A stretch of 64,000 bases of DNA from Mycolicibacterium setense (GCF_000805385.1 NZ_JTJW01000005.1:682001-746000); one strand, 5' to 3'; shown: positions 1 to 10,539, counted from the first letter of the stretch. Made by a program: numbers and translations. The notes: generated by a model not told the origin, from the letters alone.

Positions 1-134
1 TCCGGTAGCTCGTCACGCTCATAGACCGTGACGCGGTCGAAATGGTCGGTGAGGACCCGCGCGGCGCACAGGCCTGCGATACTTCCCCCGACAACGACGG
101 CATGGTTCTGTGACAGTTCGTGAGAGTTGCGCAT
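1..134 (-). CDS. FAD-dependent monooxygenase/oxidoreductase, N-terminal fragment
   Basis: Only the first 44 codons lie in the window; the gene runs off the left edge. Reading leftwards from ATG at 134, the protein starts [20 protein letters not shown]. It has a Rossmann FAD-binding motif ([16 protein letters not shown], the GxGxxG type with Ser at the third position) followed by an acidic residue after the second strand ([10 protein letters not shown]). That is typical of the PHBH-like or squalene-epoxidase-like flavoprotein N-terminus. The substrate cannot be told from this fragment. The gene is divergent from the AurF-like oxygenase, with about 290 bp between them. Confidence 0.75.
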   Translation of the reverse strand, partial: MRNSHELSQNHAVVVGGSIAGLCAARVLTDHFDRVTVYERDELP

Positions 135-422
135 TGGTGGCCACCGTACTTCGAGCGGATCGTCGTCGGGTCAGAATAAGAGGGCACGTCAATTGTCGAC
201 CGTTCAGGCACCGTCTCCAAGGCGGTCGAGGCCGCGCACCGCCGCGTGTCGGGCGCCCGTGAGGCCGGTTGCGGCCCAGGTGGGCGCGGGTGCTCCAGCC
301 GAATTGACGCACTTGCTAACGGACTTGCAACAAGTCATGGCACAATCCCGTGCCTGGAGGCGTGATATGGCTCTCAGGTTGCTACCCTCTGCAAGGAAAC
401 TCACACATCAACGGATGGGGCA

Positions 423-1730
423 ATGACAACGGTCAGCGACGCGGACGACACGGCATCGGGGGACCTCTATTTCGACAGGGTGGAGGCCCTCTCTCGTGCA
501 ACGGTCCGTCGACGCTTCGATCCCTACGTCGACATCGACTGGGACGCACCCGAGAACGCGTTGAAAGACGACGATCCGCGATGGCAGTTGGATCCCGAAA
601 GCGCTCCACTGGCGGCGACGGATTGGTACGCGGAGCAGTCGTTGCAGCGACGCATCGACATGGGCCGCTGGATTACCGCCAACACCCTCAAGGTGACGCT
701 GCAATTCGAAATGATGCTGGTTCGCGGTGTTGTGCATTACGCCGGCAAATTGCCGAACCGTTCGCCGGTATTCCAGTATCTACTGCACGAGCTGATCGAC
801 GAATGTAATCACATCCACATGTTCCAGGAGTTCGTCAATCGCGCAGGCGAGGATGTGCCCGGCATGCGGCGAGGCTCTCGGGTGATCGGGCCGATCCTGG
901 GCTTTATCGGCGGTTATGCCAACATCATTCACTTCATCGGGGTGTTGTGCGGGGAACAGCCACTGCACTTCCAGCAGACGCTGCAGCATCGCGGCGCAGC
1001 CCATGTGCCGCCGCTGCTCAACAAGATCACCTACATCCATCTGGCCGAGGAAGCCCGTCACATATCGTTTGCCGACGATCTTCTGGCCGAGCGAATGCAA
1101 AGCGTCGGGCGAATGAAGCGCGCCTGGTACGCAATTCTCTTCCCGTTTTTCCTCCGGTGGTTGATCGGCGAGATGATCGGCCCGCCACGCACTTTCGCGC
1201 GGCAATTCGGGGTGCCGCGGCGGGTCTTCAAATCTGCCTTCTGGAGGAGTGCTCAGTCCCGCCAGATGATGGCGGAATCGGCGGCCGACGTCCGGCGGGT
1301 GGCCGAGGATCTGGGACTGCGTACGGCGTGGTCGCGGTGGATCTGGCGAATGCTGGGTATCGAGGGCCGGCTACCGCGTTACCGCGGTGAACCGGACCGC
1401 GCCCCCTTGGTCGCACGCGTGGCCCAGCTTCCCATCGCGCTGGCGGCACGTCTCACCGGCGTGGCGATCATGGCGAGCGTCGCGCTTCTGGCGACGCCGG
1501 ACGGTGTGCGGATCATCGCGGCCGCAGCGGCCGGGGCCGGCGTGTGGGCGGCCTACCACGTTTACCGAGACCGTCGGGGCGGTGTGGTGGGCAACCAGCC
1601 GTTCGAATGGCCGAGGCTGTTCGTGTGGGTTGTGGTGTGCGTCGCCATGATTCCCGCCGGAGGGCTGATCGGGCTTGCCCTGGTGGTGTTCATGATCCTG
1701 GCGCTCGCCGAGTTCATGCCCACCATGTGA
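423..1730 (+). CDS. AurF-like diiron oxygenase domain protein with C-terminal membrane helices
   Basis: The 435-residue product carries the p-aminobenzoate N-oxygenase (AurF) type of diiron ferritin-like fold in about residues 60-300. Visible ligand motifs are QFE near residue 98, ExxH in DECNH, and HxxxExxH in HLAEEARH. The family uses a dinuclear iron site to oxygenate amines or other small substrates; the substrate here is unknown. Unlike AurF itself, the C-terminal third has three or four hydrophobic stretches (for example RLTGVAIMASVALLA and LFVWVVVCVAMIPAG), so the catalytic domain is probably membrane-tethered. The ATG follows GGATGGGGCA. The neighbour is a divergent flavoprotein. Confidence 0.75.
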   Translation: MTTVSDADDTASGDLYFDRVEALSRATVRRRFDPYVDIDWDAPENALKDDDPRWQLDPESAPLAATDWYAEQSLQRRIDMGRWITANTLKVTLQFEMMLVRGVVHYAGKLPNRSPVFQYLLHELIDECNHIHMFQEFVNRAGEDVPGMRRGSRVIGPILGFIGGYANIIHFIGVLCGEQPLHFQQTLQHRGAAHVPPLLNKITYIHLAEEARHISFADDLLAERMQSVGRMKRAWYAILFPFFLRWLIGEMIGPPRTFARQFGVPRRVFKSAFWRSAQSRQMMAESAADVRRVAEDLGLRTAWSRWIWRMLGIEGRLPRYRGEPDRAPLVARVAQLPIALAARLTGVAIMASVALLATPDGVRIIAAAAAGAGVWAAYHVYRDRRGGVVGNQPFEWPRLFVWVVVCVAMIPAGGLIGLALVVFMILALAEFMPTM

Positions 1731-1790
1731 AGTGCCTCTGACGCGCCGACAGCCGCATGGCCGAGTGCCGAGGCCGAACCCCGGCTACCG

Positions 1791-2624
1791 TCAGGCAGGC
1801 TTGTGGAACGTGTACACCCGGTACTGGATCAGGCCGAGCTTGGAGAGCCACTTCATCCACCGGGTGCCGACGATCATCGTCTTCTGCGCATCGGCCGACC
1901 CCTGCTCGCGGAAGAACTTGAGCAGGAACGGGTACGTCGGCAACGTGTTCTTCCGGATGTTGCGCTTCTCCGCGAGTTGAAGGCCCGCACGCTTGCCCAT
2001 GGACCGGTAGCCCCGCAGGGGGACGTTGCCGAGCGTTCCGTACGACTTCGCGATCCGGGGACGGATCGCCATCCAGATCGGCGTCTTGCCGAAGAACATC
2101 AGGGTCGGCACGAAATCGGACACCGCGAGGTAGCCGCCGGGCTTGAGAACCCGCGCTGCCTCCGCGAGGAACTTCTCACGGGACGGGAAGTGGAATATGC
2201 ACTCGACCGCGAGAATGCGGTCGAACGAGTCGTCCTCGAACGGCAACTGACAGGCGTCGGCTTCCACCCAGCCGATCTTGTTGCCGTTGACGGGCTCGGT
2301 CTGGGCTTCGGCCGCCGCGAGCTGGCGCGGGTCGATGTTCAGGCCCGTGAGGTCCATGTTGGAGTACGTGCCGTTGATCTGCTGGATGGTGCCACCGAAA
2401 CCGCAACCGGCGTCGAGCACCTTGTGTCCGTCGGCGACTTTGCCCGCCGTGAACAGCACGTGGTCCATCTGCTCCATGGCAGCGATGTAATCGGCTCGGG
2501 TGCCGTCGGCGGCCTTGGGGTTCTCCCAATAGCCCCAGTGCACCTGGTTCTCCCACAGCTGGCCGGTTTCGCCGCCGTCCTGCCGTTCGTCGATCAGCAG
2601 GTCGAAATAGGGGAGCTCAGCCAC
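1791..2624 (-). CDS. Class I SAM-dependent methyltransferase
   Basis: The 277-residue protein has motif I DAGCGFGG at residues 71-78, the acidic loop after strand 2 (LTGLNIDPRQL), and a motif IV region (SFDRILAVECIFHF). This is the UbiE/Coq5-like small-molecule methyltransferase pattern seen in mycobacterial lipid and sugar methylases. The closing sequence (LGLIQYRVYTFHKPA) resembles the mycobacterial group around phthiotriol and glycolipid methyltransferases, but the substrate is not deducible. It converges on the AurF-like gene with 60 bp between the stops and is divergent from the permease. Confidence 0.8.
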   Translation of the reverse strand: MAELPYFDLLIDERQDGGETGQLWENQVHWGYWENPKAADGTRADYIAAMEQMDHVLFTAGKVADGHKVLDAGCGFGGTIQQINGTYSNMDLTGLNIDPRQLAAAEAQTEPVNGNKIGWVEADACQLPFEDDSFDRILAVECIFHFPSREKFLAEAARVLKPGGYLAVSDFVPTLMFFGKTPIWMAIRPRIAKSYGTLGNVPLRGYRSMGKRAGLQLAEKRNIRKNTLPTYPFLLKFFREQGSADAQKTMIVGTRWMKWLSKLGLIQYRVYTFHKPA

Positions 2625-2779
2625 GCGCGAACCGTATCACGATCAATGTCAAGTGTGACGTAGGCCCCACTGGCGCCGGATGGCACGGTTGAGCGGAACT
2701 TTGAGAGTCCTACCCGCTTCACGGCCGGCGTGGTGGGAACATTGCCAGACCCCGGCCAGCATGAGAGGCACTACTACAT

Positions 2780-4261
2780 ATGTCTGCCCTTCGGCGAACC
2801 AAATCTGTCGAGCAGTCGATCGCCGACACCGATGAACCGTCCACCCGGCTGCGCAAGGACCTCACCTGGTGGGACCTGACGGTGTTCGGGGTGTCCGTCG
2901 TGATCGGCGCGGGCATCTTCACGATCACCGCGTCCACGGCGGGCAATCTGACCGGCCCCGCGATCTCCATCGCCTTCGTGATCGCTGCCGTCGCGTGTGG
3001 ATTGGCCGCGTTGTGTTACGCGGAGTTCGCCTCGACCGTGCCCGTCGCCGGCAGCGCGTACACCTTTTCCTATGCCACGTTCGGTGAGTTCGCGGCCTGG
3101 ATCATCGGCTGGGATCTGATCCTGGAGTTCGCCGTGGCGTCGGCCGTGGTGGCCAAGGGTTGGTCGAGCTATCTCGGCACGGTGTTCGGGTTCGGTGGGG
3201 GCATCGCGGACTTCGGCGGCCTCGATGTCGACTGGGGCGCGCTGGTGATCATCGCGCTGGTGACGATCCTGCTGGCGGGTGGCACCAAGTTGTCCGCCCA
3301 CTTCAGTCTGGCGATCACCATCATCAAGGTGTCGGTCGTGTTGTTGGTCGTGATCGTCGGTGCGTTCTACATCAAGGCCGCCAACTACACCCCGTTCATC
3401 CCGCCCAATGAGGCCGGTGCGGGCGCCGGCGGGGCCGACCAGTCGTTGTTCTCGTTGTTGACCGGAGCCGCGGGCAGTCACTACGGCTGGTACGGCGTGT
3501 TGGCCGGCGCCTCGATCGTGTTCTTCGCGTTCATCGGATTCGACGTCGTCGCGACCACCGCCGAGGAGACCCGCGATCCGCAGCGCGATGTGCCCCGCGG
3601 GATCCTCGCCTCGCTCGGCATCGTCACCGTGCTCTACGTTGCGGTTTCGGTGGTGCTCTCGGGCATGGTGTCCTACACGGTGCTGCGCGATGTGCCCGAC
3701 GGCCACGCCAACCTGGCCACGGCATTCGAGGCCAACGGTGTGCACTGGGCGGCCAAGGTCATCTCGATCGGAGCGCTCGCGGGCCTCACCACCGTCGTGA
3801 TCGTGCTGATGCTCGGGCAGACCCGGGTGCTGTTCGCGATGTCGCGCGACGGTCTCCTGCCGCGCCGATTGGCCGTGACCGGCAGCCACGGGACACCGGT
3901 CCGGATCACGGTCATCGTCGGTGTGCTGGTGGCGATCGCTGCCTCGGTGTTCCCGATGGGCCGTCTCGAGGAGATGGTGAACATCGGTACGTTGTTCGCC
4001 TTCGTACTGGTCTCGGCCGGTGTCATCGTGCTGCGGCGCAGCCGTCCTGACCTACCACGCGGATTCCGCGTGCCCTGGGTACCGGTGTTGCCGATCGCCG
4101 CCATCCTGGCGTGCCTGTGGTTGATGCTCAACCTGACCGGATTGACCTGGATCAGGTTTCTGGTCTGGATGGCGATCGGCGTGGCGGTCTACTTCGCGTA
4201 CGGCCGGCGCCACTCCCTGCTGGGCCGCCGGGACGTGACCACCGCGGAGGTGCCCAGCTAG
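2780..4261 (+). CDS. APC-family amino-acid permease (cationic amino-acid transporter type)
   Basis: A 493-residue integral membrane protein of the amino acid-polyamine-organocation superfamily. About 12 hydrophobic segments are visible, with the conserved first-helix motif VIGAGIFTI (around residues 38-46) and FFAFIGFDVVATTAEE in the middle, as in CAT-type transporters. It should import amino acids using an ion gradient; cationic substrates are suggested only by family. The ATG lies in CATATGTCTGCC after GAGAGG. By gene order it corresponds to Rv3253c, beside alkB, and is separated from alkB by a perfect 14-bp inverted repeat. Confidence 0.88.
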   Translation: MSALRRTKSVEQSIADTDEPSTRLRKDLTWWDLTVFGVSVVIGAGIFTITASTAGNLTGPAISIAFVIAAVACGLAALCYAEFASTVPVAGSAYTFSYATFGEFAAWIIGWDLILEFAVASAVVAKGWSSYLGTVFGFGGGIADFGGLDVDWGALVIIALVTILLAGGTKLSAHFSLAITIIKVSVVLLVVIVGAFYIKAANYTPFIPPNEAGAGAGGADQSLFSLLTGAAGSHYGWYGVLAGASIVFFAFIGFDVVATTAEETRDPQRDVPRGILASLGIVTVLYVAVSVVLSGMVSYTVLRDVPDGHANLATAFEANGVHWAAKVISIGALAGLTTVVIVLMLGQTRVLFAMSRDGLLPRRLAVTGSHGTPVRITVIVGVLVAIAASVFPMGRLEEMVNIGTLFAFVLVSAGVIVLRRSRPDLPRGFRVPWVPVLPIAAILACLWLMLNLTGLTWIRFLVWMAIGVAVYFAYGRRHSLLGRRDVTTAEVPS

Positions 4262-4291
4262 CGCGAGATGCACCCGCGCCATCGACATTGA

Positions 4292-4329
4292 AGCCAGGGA
4301 CAGAATCGGCGACGGTTCTGTCCCTGGCT
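4292..4329 (+). terminator. Perfect 14-bp inverted repeat after the permease, probable terminator
   Basis: The arms AGCCAGGGACAGAA (4292-4305) and TTCTGTCCCTGGCT (4316-4329) are exact reverse complements around a 10-nt loop. The repeat sits 30 bp after the permease stop and 140 bp before alkB. No clear T-run follows, so it may be a weak intrinsic terminator or an RNA-stability element. Confidence 0.6.
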
Positions 4330-4401
4330 GCATTCTCGGGAGCGATGCCGCTCGGTTGTGTGACCCCGCACACCTTCCATTCTTTACAAAAGACGGGTGA
4401 A

Positions 4402-4434
4402 TGTCTAGACAGGAGACATAAGCACGATTATAGT
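4402..4434 (+). promoter_or_regulatory. Probable alkB promoter overlapped by a palindromic operator (AlkX site)
   Basis: TGTCTAGACA at 4402-4411 is a perfect 10-bp palindrome. It lies inside a wider repeat, ATGTCT (4401-4406) and AGACAT (4414-4419). The same stretch supplies a -35-like TAGACA (4406-4411), which is 17 bp from a -10-like TATAGT (4429-4434). The alkB ATG follows at 4473 behind AGAAGGAGG. The cluster ends with a TetR regulator, so a repressor blocking -35 access is the natural reading. Promoter and operator assignments are inferred from sequence alone. Confidence 0.6.
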
Positions 4435-4472
4435 CAAGTCATTGCAGTGACAGTGCTCACAGAAGGAGGTTC

Positions 4473-5717
4473 ATGGTGGTGGCAGGACTTTCCGACGGCC
4501 AGGACGTGGCAGATGTCGGGCAATGGCGGGACAGGAAGCGGCACCTGTGGCTCATGGGGCTCATCGCCCCGACGGCGATCTTCTTGATGCTGCCGCTGGT
4601 CTGGGCGCTCAACCAGGCGGGCTGGCATGCCGTGGCGCAGGTACCGCTCTGGATCGGCCCGATCCTGCTCTATGTTCTGCTCCCGCTGCTGGATCTGCGG
4701 TTCGGACCCGACGGCCAGAACCCGCCCGACGAGGTGATGGAGCAGCTGGAGAACGACAAGTACTACCGGTATTGCACCTACCTCTACATCCCCTTCCAGT
4801 ACGCGAGTGTCGTGATGGGTGCGTATCTGTTCACCGCGTCAGACCTCGGCTGGCTCGGGTTCGACGGCGGGTTGGCCTGGCCGGCCAAGATCGGCATCGC
4901 ACTGTCGGTGGGTGTGCTCGGAGGGGTGGGCATCAACACCGCACACGAGATGGGTCACAAGCGGGACTCGCTGGAGCGCTGGCTGTCCAAGATCACGCTG
5001 GCTCAGACGTGGTACGGCCACTTCTACATCGAGCACAACCGTGGGCATCACGTACGGGTGGCCACTCCCGAGGATCCCGCTTCGGCGCGGTTTGGTGAGA
5101 CGTTCTGGGAGTTCTTGCCGCGCAGCGTGTTCGGCAGCCTGCGCTCGTCGTGGGAATTGGAAGCCCAGCGGCTGCGCCGGCAGGACCGCTCGCCGTGGCA
5201 CTGGTCCAACGACGTGCTCAACGCGTGGGCGATGTCGGTGGTGTTCTGGGGCGTGCTGATCGCGATCTTCGGCGTCGGCGTGATCCCGTTCATGATCATC
5301 CAGGCCATCTACGGATTCAGCCTGCTCGAATCGGTGAACTACCTGGAGCATTACGGGCTGCTGCGGCAGAAGCTGCCCAGCGGTCGCTATGAGCGGTGCG
5401 CGCCGGTGCACAGCTGGAACTCCGATCACATCGTCACCAACCTGTTCCTGTACCACCTGCAGCGGCACAGCGATCACCACGCCAACCCGACACGCCGGTA
5501 CCAAACTCTGCGCAGCATCGACAGCGCTCCGAACCTCCCCAGCGGCTACGCGTCACTGATCGGGCTCACCTACCTGCCGCCGTTGTGGCGCAAGCTGATG
5601 GACCACCGGGTGCTGGAGCACTACGACGGCGACATCACGAAGGTCAACATCCAGCCGCGGCTGCGGGAGAAGGTGCTGGCTCGTTACGGCGCGGACAGCG
5701 AGGGGGTGCAGAAGTGA
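4473..5717 (+). CDS. alkB: Alkane 1-monooxygenase AlkB
   Basis: A 414-residue membrane non-haem diiron hydroxylase that oxidises medium/long n-alkanes to 1-alkanols using electrons from rubredoxin. All family histidine motifs are present: [23 protein letters not shown] and NYLEHYG. Several hydrophobic helices lie between residues 25 and 135 and around 250-290. Translation starts at ATG 4473 behind a strong AGAAGGAGG site. The stop overlaps the next start (GTGA), so alkB-rubA-rubB form a coupled operon. It corresponds to Rv3252c. Confidence 0.96.
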   Translation: MVVAGLSDGQDVADVGQWRDRKRHLWLMGLIAPTAIFLMLPLVWALNQAGWHAVAQVPLWIGPILLYVLLPLLDLRFGPDGQNPPDEVMEQLENDKYYRYCTYLYIPFQYASVVMGAYLFTASDLGWLGFDGGLAWPAKIGIALSVGVLGGVGINTAHEMGHKRDSLERWLSKITLAQTWYGHFYIEHNRGHHVRVATPEDPASARFGETFWEFLPRSVFGSLRSSWELEAQRLRRQDRSPWHWSNDVLNAWAMSVVFWGVLIAIFGVGVIPFMIIQAIYGFSLLESVNYLEHYGLLRQKLPSGRYERCAPVHSWNSDHIVTNLFLYHLQRHSDHHANPTRRYQTLRSIDSAPNLPSGYASLIGLTYLPPLWRKLMDHRVLEHYDGDITKVNIQPRLREKVLARYGADSEGVQK

Positions 5718-5887
5718 ACGCCTTCCAGTGCCCCGGTTGCGGCTACATCTACGACGAGTCCAAAGGCGCACCGCGCGAGGGCTTTCCGGCCGGGACGTCG
5801 TGGGACGACGTGCCCGACGACTGGTGCTGCCCAGACTGTGCGGTGCGGGAGAAGATCGATTTCGAACCGATGGGAGCAGTGAAATGA
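5714..5887 (+). CDS. rubA: Rubredoxin, first copy (AlkG1-like)
   Basis: A 57-residue rubredoxin with two Cys pairs (CPGCG and CPDC) that hold a single iron, giving a one-electron carrier. The GTG start at 5714 overlaps the alkB stop, and the protein begins [10 protein letters not shown]; the frame is open further upstream, but that part lies inside alkB. Residues after the second Cys pair ([11 protein letters not shown]) contain the extra Arg that marks AlkG1-type rubredoxins. Members of that type generally do not replace AlkG2-type proteins as AlkB donors, so its partner may differ from AlkB. Confidence 0.93.
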   Translation: MNAFQCPGCGYIYDESKGAPREGFPAGTSWDDVPDDWCCPDCAVREKIDFEPMGAVK

Positions 5888-6069
5888 CCCAGCCCTACAA
5901 GCTGTTCATCTGCGTGCAGTGCGGATTCGAGTACGACGAGGCCAAGGGCTGGCCCGAGGACGGCATCGCCCCGGGCACCCGCTGGGATGAGATTCCCGAC
6001 GACTGGAGCTGCCCGGACTGCGGCGCGGCGAAGTCTGATTTCGAGATGGTCGAGGTCGCGCGGCCTTGA
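5884..6069 (+). CDS. rubB: Rubredoxin, second copy (AlkG2-like)
   Basis: A 61-residue rubredoxin with the motifs CVQCG and CPDCG. The ATG at 5884 overlaps the preceding stop as ATGA. The segment after the second pair ([11 protein letters not shown]) lacks the inserted Arg, matching the AlkG2 type that delivers electrons to alkane hydroxylases. No rubredoxin reductase gene is present in the cluster, so the reductase must be encoded elsewhere. It corresponds to Rv3250c. Confidence 0.93.
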   Translation: MTQPYKLFICVQCGFEYDEAKGWPEDGIAPGTRWDEIPDDWSCPDCGAAKSDFEMVEVARP

Positions 6070-6122
6070 CGGCTTGCAGCGACGGGCTCGAAACCTCGCC
6101 GGAAAGCGATATTGTCGCCCGT

Positions 6123-6746
6123 GTGAGTCGGCCGCGAGACAAACAGCGCATCCCGTATGCGGAGGCATCCAGGGTGCTGCTGCGCGATTCGATCCTCGAC
6201 GGCATGCGGGAGCTGTTGCTGACCCGCGACTGGTCGGCCATCACGCTGTCGCATGTGGCCCAGGTCGCGGGGATCAGCCGGCAGACGATCTACAACGAAT
6301 TCGGTTCACGGCAGGGCCTGGCCGAGGGGTACGCGATGCGCCTGGCCGACCGGCTCGTCGACGCGGTCGACGACGCGATCAACAACAACGTCGGCGAGGT
6401 CCACGCGGCATTCCTTGAGGGCTTCCGGGCCTTCTTCCTCGAGTCCGCCGCCGACCCGCTGGTGATCTCGCTGCTCACCGGCGCGTCCAAGCCCGACCTG
6501 CTGCAGATCATCACGACCGGCAGCGGGCCCATCATCAGCCGATGCTCGGCGCGGCTGACCGGAACGTTCCAGAACAGCTGGATGAAGGCGAGCGACCAGG
6601 ACGCCGGGGTGCTGGCCCGGGCGATCGTGCGGCTGGCGATGAGCTATGTCTCGATGCCGCCGGAGGCGGACCACGATGTGGCCGGTGACCTGGCCCGACT
6701 CATGACGCCGTTCGCCGAGCGCTACGGTGTCATAGATACCCCGTAG
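6123..6746 (+). CDS. alkX: TetR-family regulator of the alk operon
   Basis: A 207-residue TetR-type repressor. The N-terminal helix-turn-helix is ITLSHVAQVAGISRQTIYNEF, and the remainder is a helical ligand-binding domain. The GTG at 6123 (MSRPRDKQRIPYAEAS) is preferred. The frame is open back to a TTG at 6066 overlapping the rubB stop, but that extra 19-residue stretch does not look conserved. It is the last gene of alkB-rubA-rubB-alkX and most probably represses the operon through the palindrome near 4402, releasing on fatty-acyl or alkane-derived ligands. It corresponds to Rv3249c. Confidence 0.88.
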   Translation: MSRPRDKQRIPYAEASRVLLRDSILDGMRELLLTRDWSAITLSHVAQVAGISRQTIYNEFGSRQGLAEGYAMRLADRLVDAVDDAINNNVGEVHAAFLEGFRAFFLESAADPLVISLLTGASKPDLLQIITTGSGPIISRCSARLTGTFQNSWMKASDQDAGVLARAIVRLAMSYVSMPPEADHDVAGDLARLMTPFAERYGVIDTP

Positions 6747-6885
6747 CTGTCAGTGCGCCGCCGCTGTTGAAAAACGCATGAGCGCCTGTCCCGCGAGCCC
6801 GCAGGCTAGAGGTATCAGCATCTGGCGTCGCCGTAGTGCGCGCCTGTGCGCTTGCAAGCAATCACGACTGAAAAGAGGGCTCTAA

Positions 6886-8346
<1,461 letters not shown>

Positions 8347-8396
8347 TTTACCTTCTGCGCGAGCAGTCCCCCCGCAAGCGGGAGGTGCCCCCAGCG

Positions 8397-8430
8397 AAAA
8401 CCCCCATTTCCCTGTGGATTTGGGGGTTTT
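8397..8430 (+). terminator. Intrinsic terminator after sahH
   Basis: The arms AAAACCCCCA (8397-8406) and TGGGGGTTTT (8421-8430) are exact reverse complements with a 14-nt loop, followed by another T. Just upstream (8368-8383) a second small hairpin, CCCGCAAGCGGG, lies in a GC-rich motif that looks like a dispersed mycobacterial repeat. Confidence 0.8.
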
Positions 8431-8512
8431 TGCGTCTGCTCGGCGTGGCTGCTCAGCGACTTGACCAGGTCGCTTATGTCTGTACCCGACAATTGGCAGG
8501 CTCTGACTGTTA

Positions 8513-9829
8513 TTGTTCCGCCTCGTGGGTCGGGCCTGGGGGATTCTGTGTGTCGTATTGCTGCTCGGAACTGTCGGCATCGTGCCGGCGCACGCCGATC
8601 CGTCGAATGACGGGCACGACCCGATCTTCAACGAGGACGAGTACGCCGAGTTCTACACGCCGCCCGACCCGTTGCCCGGGGTGCCGGGGGACCTGATCAA
8701 GTCCGAGCCGTCACGGCTGGTGCTGGAACCGTCCGGTGAGCTCGGCGCCATCGTCGCCGACGGAACGCGAATCATGTACCGCAGCACCGATGCTCGCGGC
8801 AATCCGATGGCGGTGACCGGCACCTACTTCGAGCCCCACAACGCGTGGTCGGGCAAGGGGCCGCGGCCGCTGATCGTCTACGGCCCGGGCACCCAGGGCC
8901 AGGGCGACCAGTGCGCACCATCGCGGCAGTTCAATCAGGGCATCCACTGGTCTCCGTGGCTCGACGTGGCGTTCAACTACGAGGAACTGTTCGTCGCGAC
9001 CATGGTGGCGCGCGGATTCGCCATCGTGATGACCGATTATCAGGGGCTCGGCACGCCGGGTCTGCACACGTACGTGAACCGGGTCGCCGAAGGCAATGCC
9101 ATGCTCGACGCCGGTCGCGCCGCGATGAAACTGCCCGGCACATCCCTGGATCCGCATGGGCCAGTGGCTTTTTGGGGGTACTCGCAGGGTGGTGGCGCCG
9201 CCGCGTCGGCGGCTGAGTTGGCGTCGTCCTACGCACCTGACCTACACGTGGTGGGCACCTATGCGGGCGCGCCGCCCGCCGACCTGAAGGAACTCTTTCC
9301 CTACGCCGACGGCAGCGCGCTGGTCGGCGTGGTGGGGTACGCGCTGAACTCCGTCATCGCCACCTACCCGGAATTCGAGGACGTGATCCGCTCGAAGCTC
9401 ACACCGCGCGGGGTGGACCTGTTGCAGAAGGTTCAGGACCAGTGCGTGGCCGAGACGGCCACCAAGTTCATGTTCCGTCACCTGCAGCCCTACTTCAACG
9501 TCGACATCTATCGGGCGGTGAACGAGGAGCCGTTCAGCACCCTGTTCGACATGCAGAAGATCGGCCGCTACAAGCCGAACGCGCCGGTGATGGTCCTGAG
9601 CAACCGATATGACCCGCTGGTGCCGTGGACGGCAGCCAACCAGCTGGGCAAAGACTGGTGTGAGAAAGGTGCGGACATCCAGTTCTGGACGAACGAGGAG
9701 CCGCCGTTCCTGAACAAGCTGGTGATCAACCACGCACTACCGATGCTCGTCGACGGCGAGCGGGGTATGCAGTGGATTGCCGATCGCTTCAACGGATTGC
9801 CGACCACACCCAACTGCGGCGAGTTCTAG
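8513..9829 (+). CDS. Secreted LIP-family lipase/esterase
   Basis: A 438-residue alpha/beta hydrolase of the secretory-lipase (LIP) family. An N-terminal signal peptide (hydrophobic GILCVVLLLGTVGIVPAHA, cleavage likely after AHA) points to export. The nucleophile elbow is GYSQGG, with a likely acid in SNRYDPLVPW and His in INHALPML. The best reading starts at TTG 8513; a GTG at 8525 would shorten the signal peptide slightly. It probably hydrolyses acylglycerols or other esters outside the cell. It sits between sahH and tmk, where I do not recall a gene in M. tuberculosis. Confidence 0.85.
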   Translation: MFRLVGRAWGILCVVLLLGTVGIVPAHADPSNDGHDPIFNEDEYAEFYTPPDPLPGVPGDLIKSEPSRLVLEPSGELGAIVADGTRIMYRSTDARGNPMAVTGTYFEPHNAWSGKGPRPLIVYGPGTQGQGDQCAPSRQFNQGIHWSPWLDVAFNYEELFVATMVARGFAIVMTDYQGLGTPGLHTYVNRVAEGNAMLDAGRAAMKLPGTSLDPHGPVAFWGYSQGGGAAASAAELASSYAPDLHVVGTYAGAPPADLKELFPYADGSALVGVVGYALNSVIATYPEFEDVIRSKLTPRGVDLLQKVQDQCVAETATKFMFRHLQPYFNVDIYRAVNEEPFSTLFDMQKIGRYKPNAPVMVLSNRYDPLVPWTAANQLGKDWCEKGADIQFWTNEEPPFLNKLVINHALPMLVDGERGMQWIADRFNGLPTTPNCGEF

Positions 9830-9854
9830 GCGGGCGCACCATTACGCTGCCACT

Positions 9855-10487
9855 GTGCTCATAGCGATCGAGGGCGTCGACGGCGCAGGCAAACGTACGT
9901 TGACGGGCGGCCTGCGGGCGGCGTTCGAGGCCGATCGCAAGTCCGTCGGCACACTGGCGTTCCCGCGCTATCACCACTCGGTGCCCGCCGATCTCGCGGC
10001 AGAAGCGCTCCATGGAAAGCACGGAGACCTGGCCGACTCGGTCTACGCCATGGCAGTCCTGTTCGCGCTCGACCGCGCCGGCGCCCGCGAGGAGATCGAA
10101 CATCTGCAGGCGGCCTATGACGTCGTGATCCTGGACCGTTACGTCGCGTCCAATGCCGCCTACAGCGCCGCCCGGCTGCATCAGGGCGCTGACGGGGATG
10201 TGGTCGCCTGGGTGCGCGAGCTCGAGTTCGACCGGCTCAAACTGCCCGCACCGGACTGGCAGCTGTTGCTCGACGTTCCGGCCGAGTTGGCCGCCCAGCG
10301 CGCCGAGCATCGCGCCAACACCGAGGCCGACCGCGCCAAGGACGCCTACGAGCGGGACGGCGGGCTGCAACAGCGCACCGGTGCGGTCTATGCCGCGCTG
10401 GCCGCCGCCGACTGGTGCGGCGGCTGGGCCGTGGCGGGCCCGGATGTGGACCCGGCCGCCTTGGCGGGACGGCTAAGCAGCAGATAA
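9855..10487 (+). CDS. tmk: Thymidylate kinase
   Basis: A 210-residue cytosolic kinase that phosphorylates dTMP to dTDP. It starts at GTG 9855 with MLIAIEGVDGAGK, the P-loop; 26 further in-frame codons upstream overlap the lipase and are not family-like. DRYVASNAAYSAAR is the DR(Y/H) region for dTMP binding. The LID-side sequence AQRAEHRANTEADRAKDAYER is typical of the mycobacterial enzyme. It corresponds to Rv3247c and lies just upstream of mtrA. Confidence 0.96.
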   Translation: MLIAIEGVDGAGKRTLTGGLRAAFEADRKSVGTLAFPRYHHSVPADLAAEALHGKHGDLADSVYAMAVLFALDRAGAREEIEHLQAAYDVVILDRYVASNAAYSAARLHQGADGDVVAWVRELEFDRLKLPAPDWQLLLDVPAELAAQRAEHRANTEADRAKDAYERDGGLQQRTGAVYAALAAADWCGGWAVAGPDVDPAALAGRLSSR

Positions 10488-10539
10488 AGCGGAGAAACCC
10501 GCGTGTGGTACCCCGGTTTTATCGCGAACGGGTGACACC

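Noticed and set aside
6747..6885. Possible SAH riboswitch before sahH
   Set aside because: The 139-bp leader has no pairing pattern I could match to the SAH motif; a covariance-model search would be needed to revive it.
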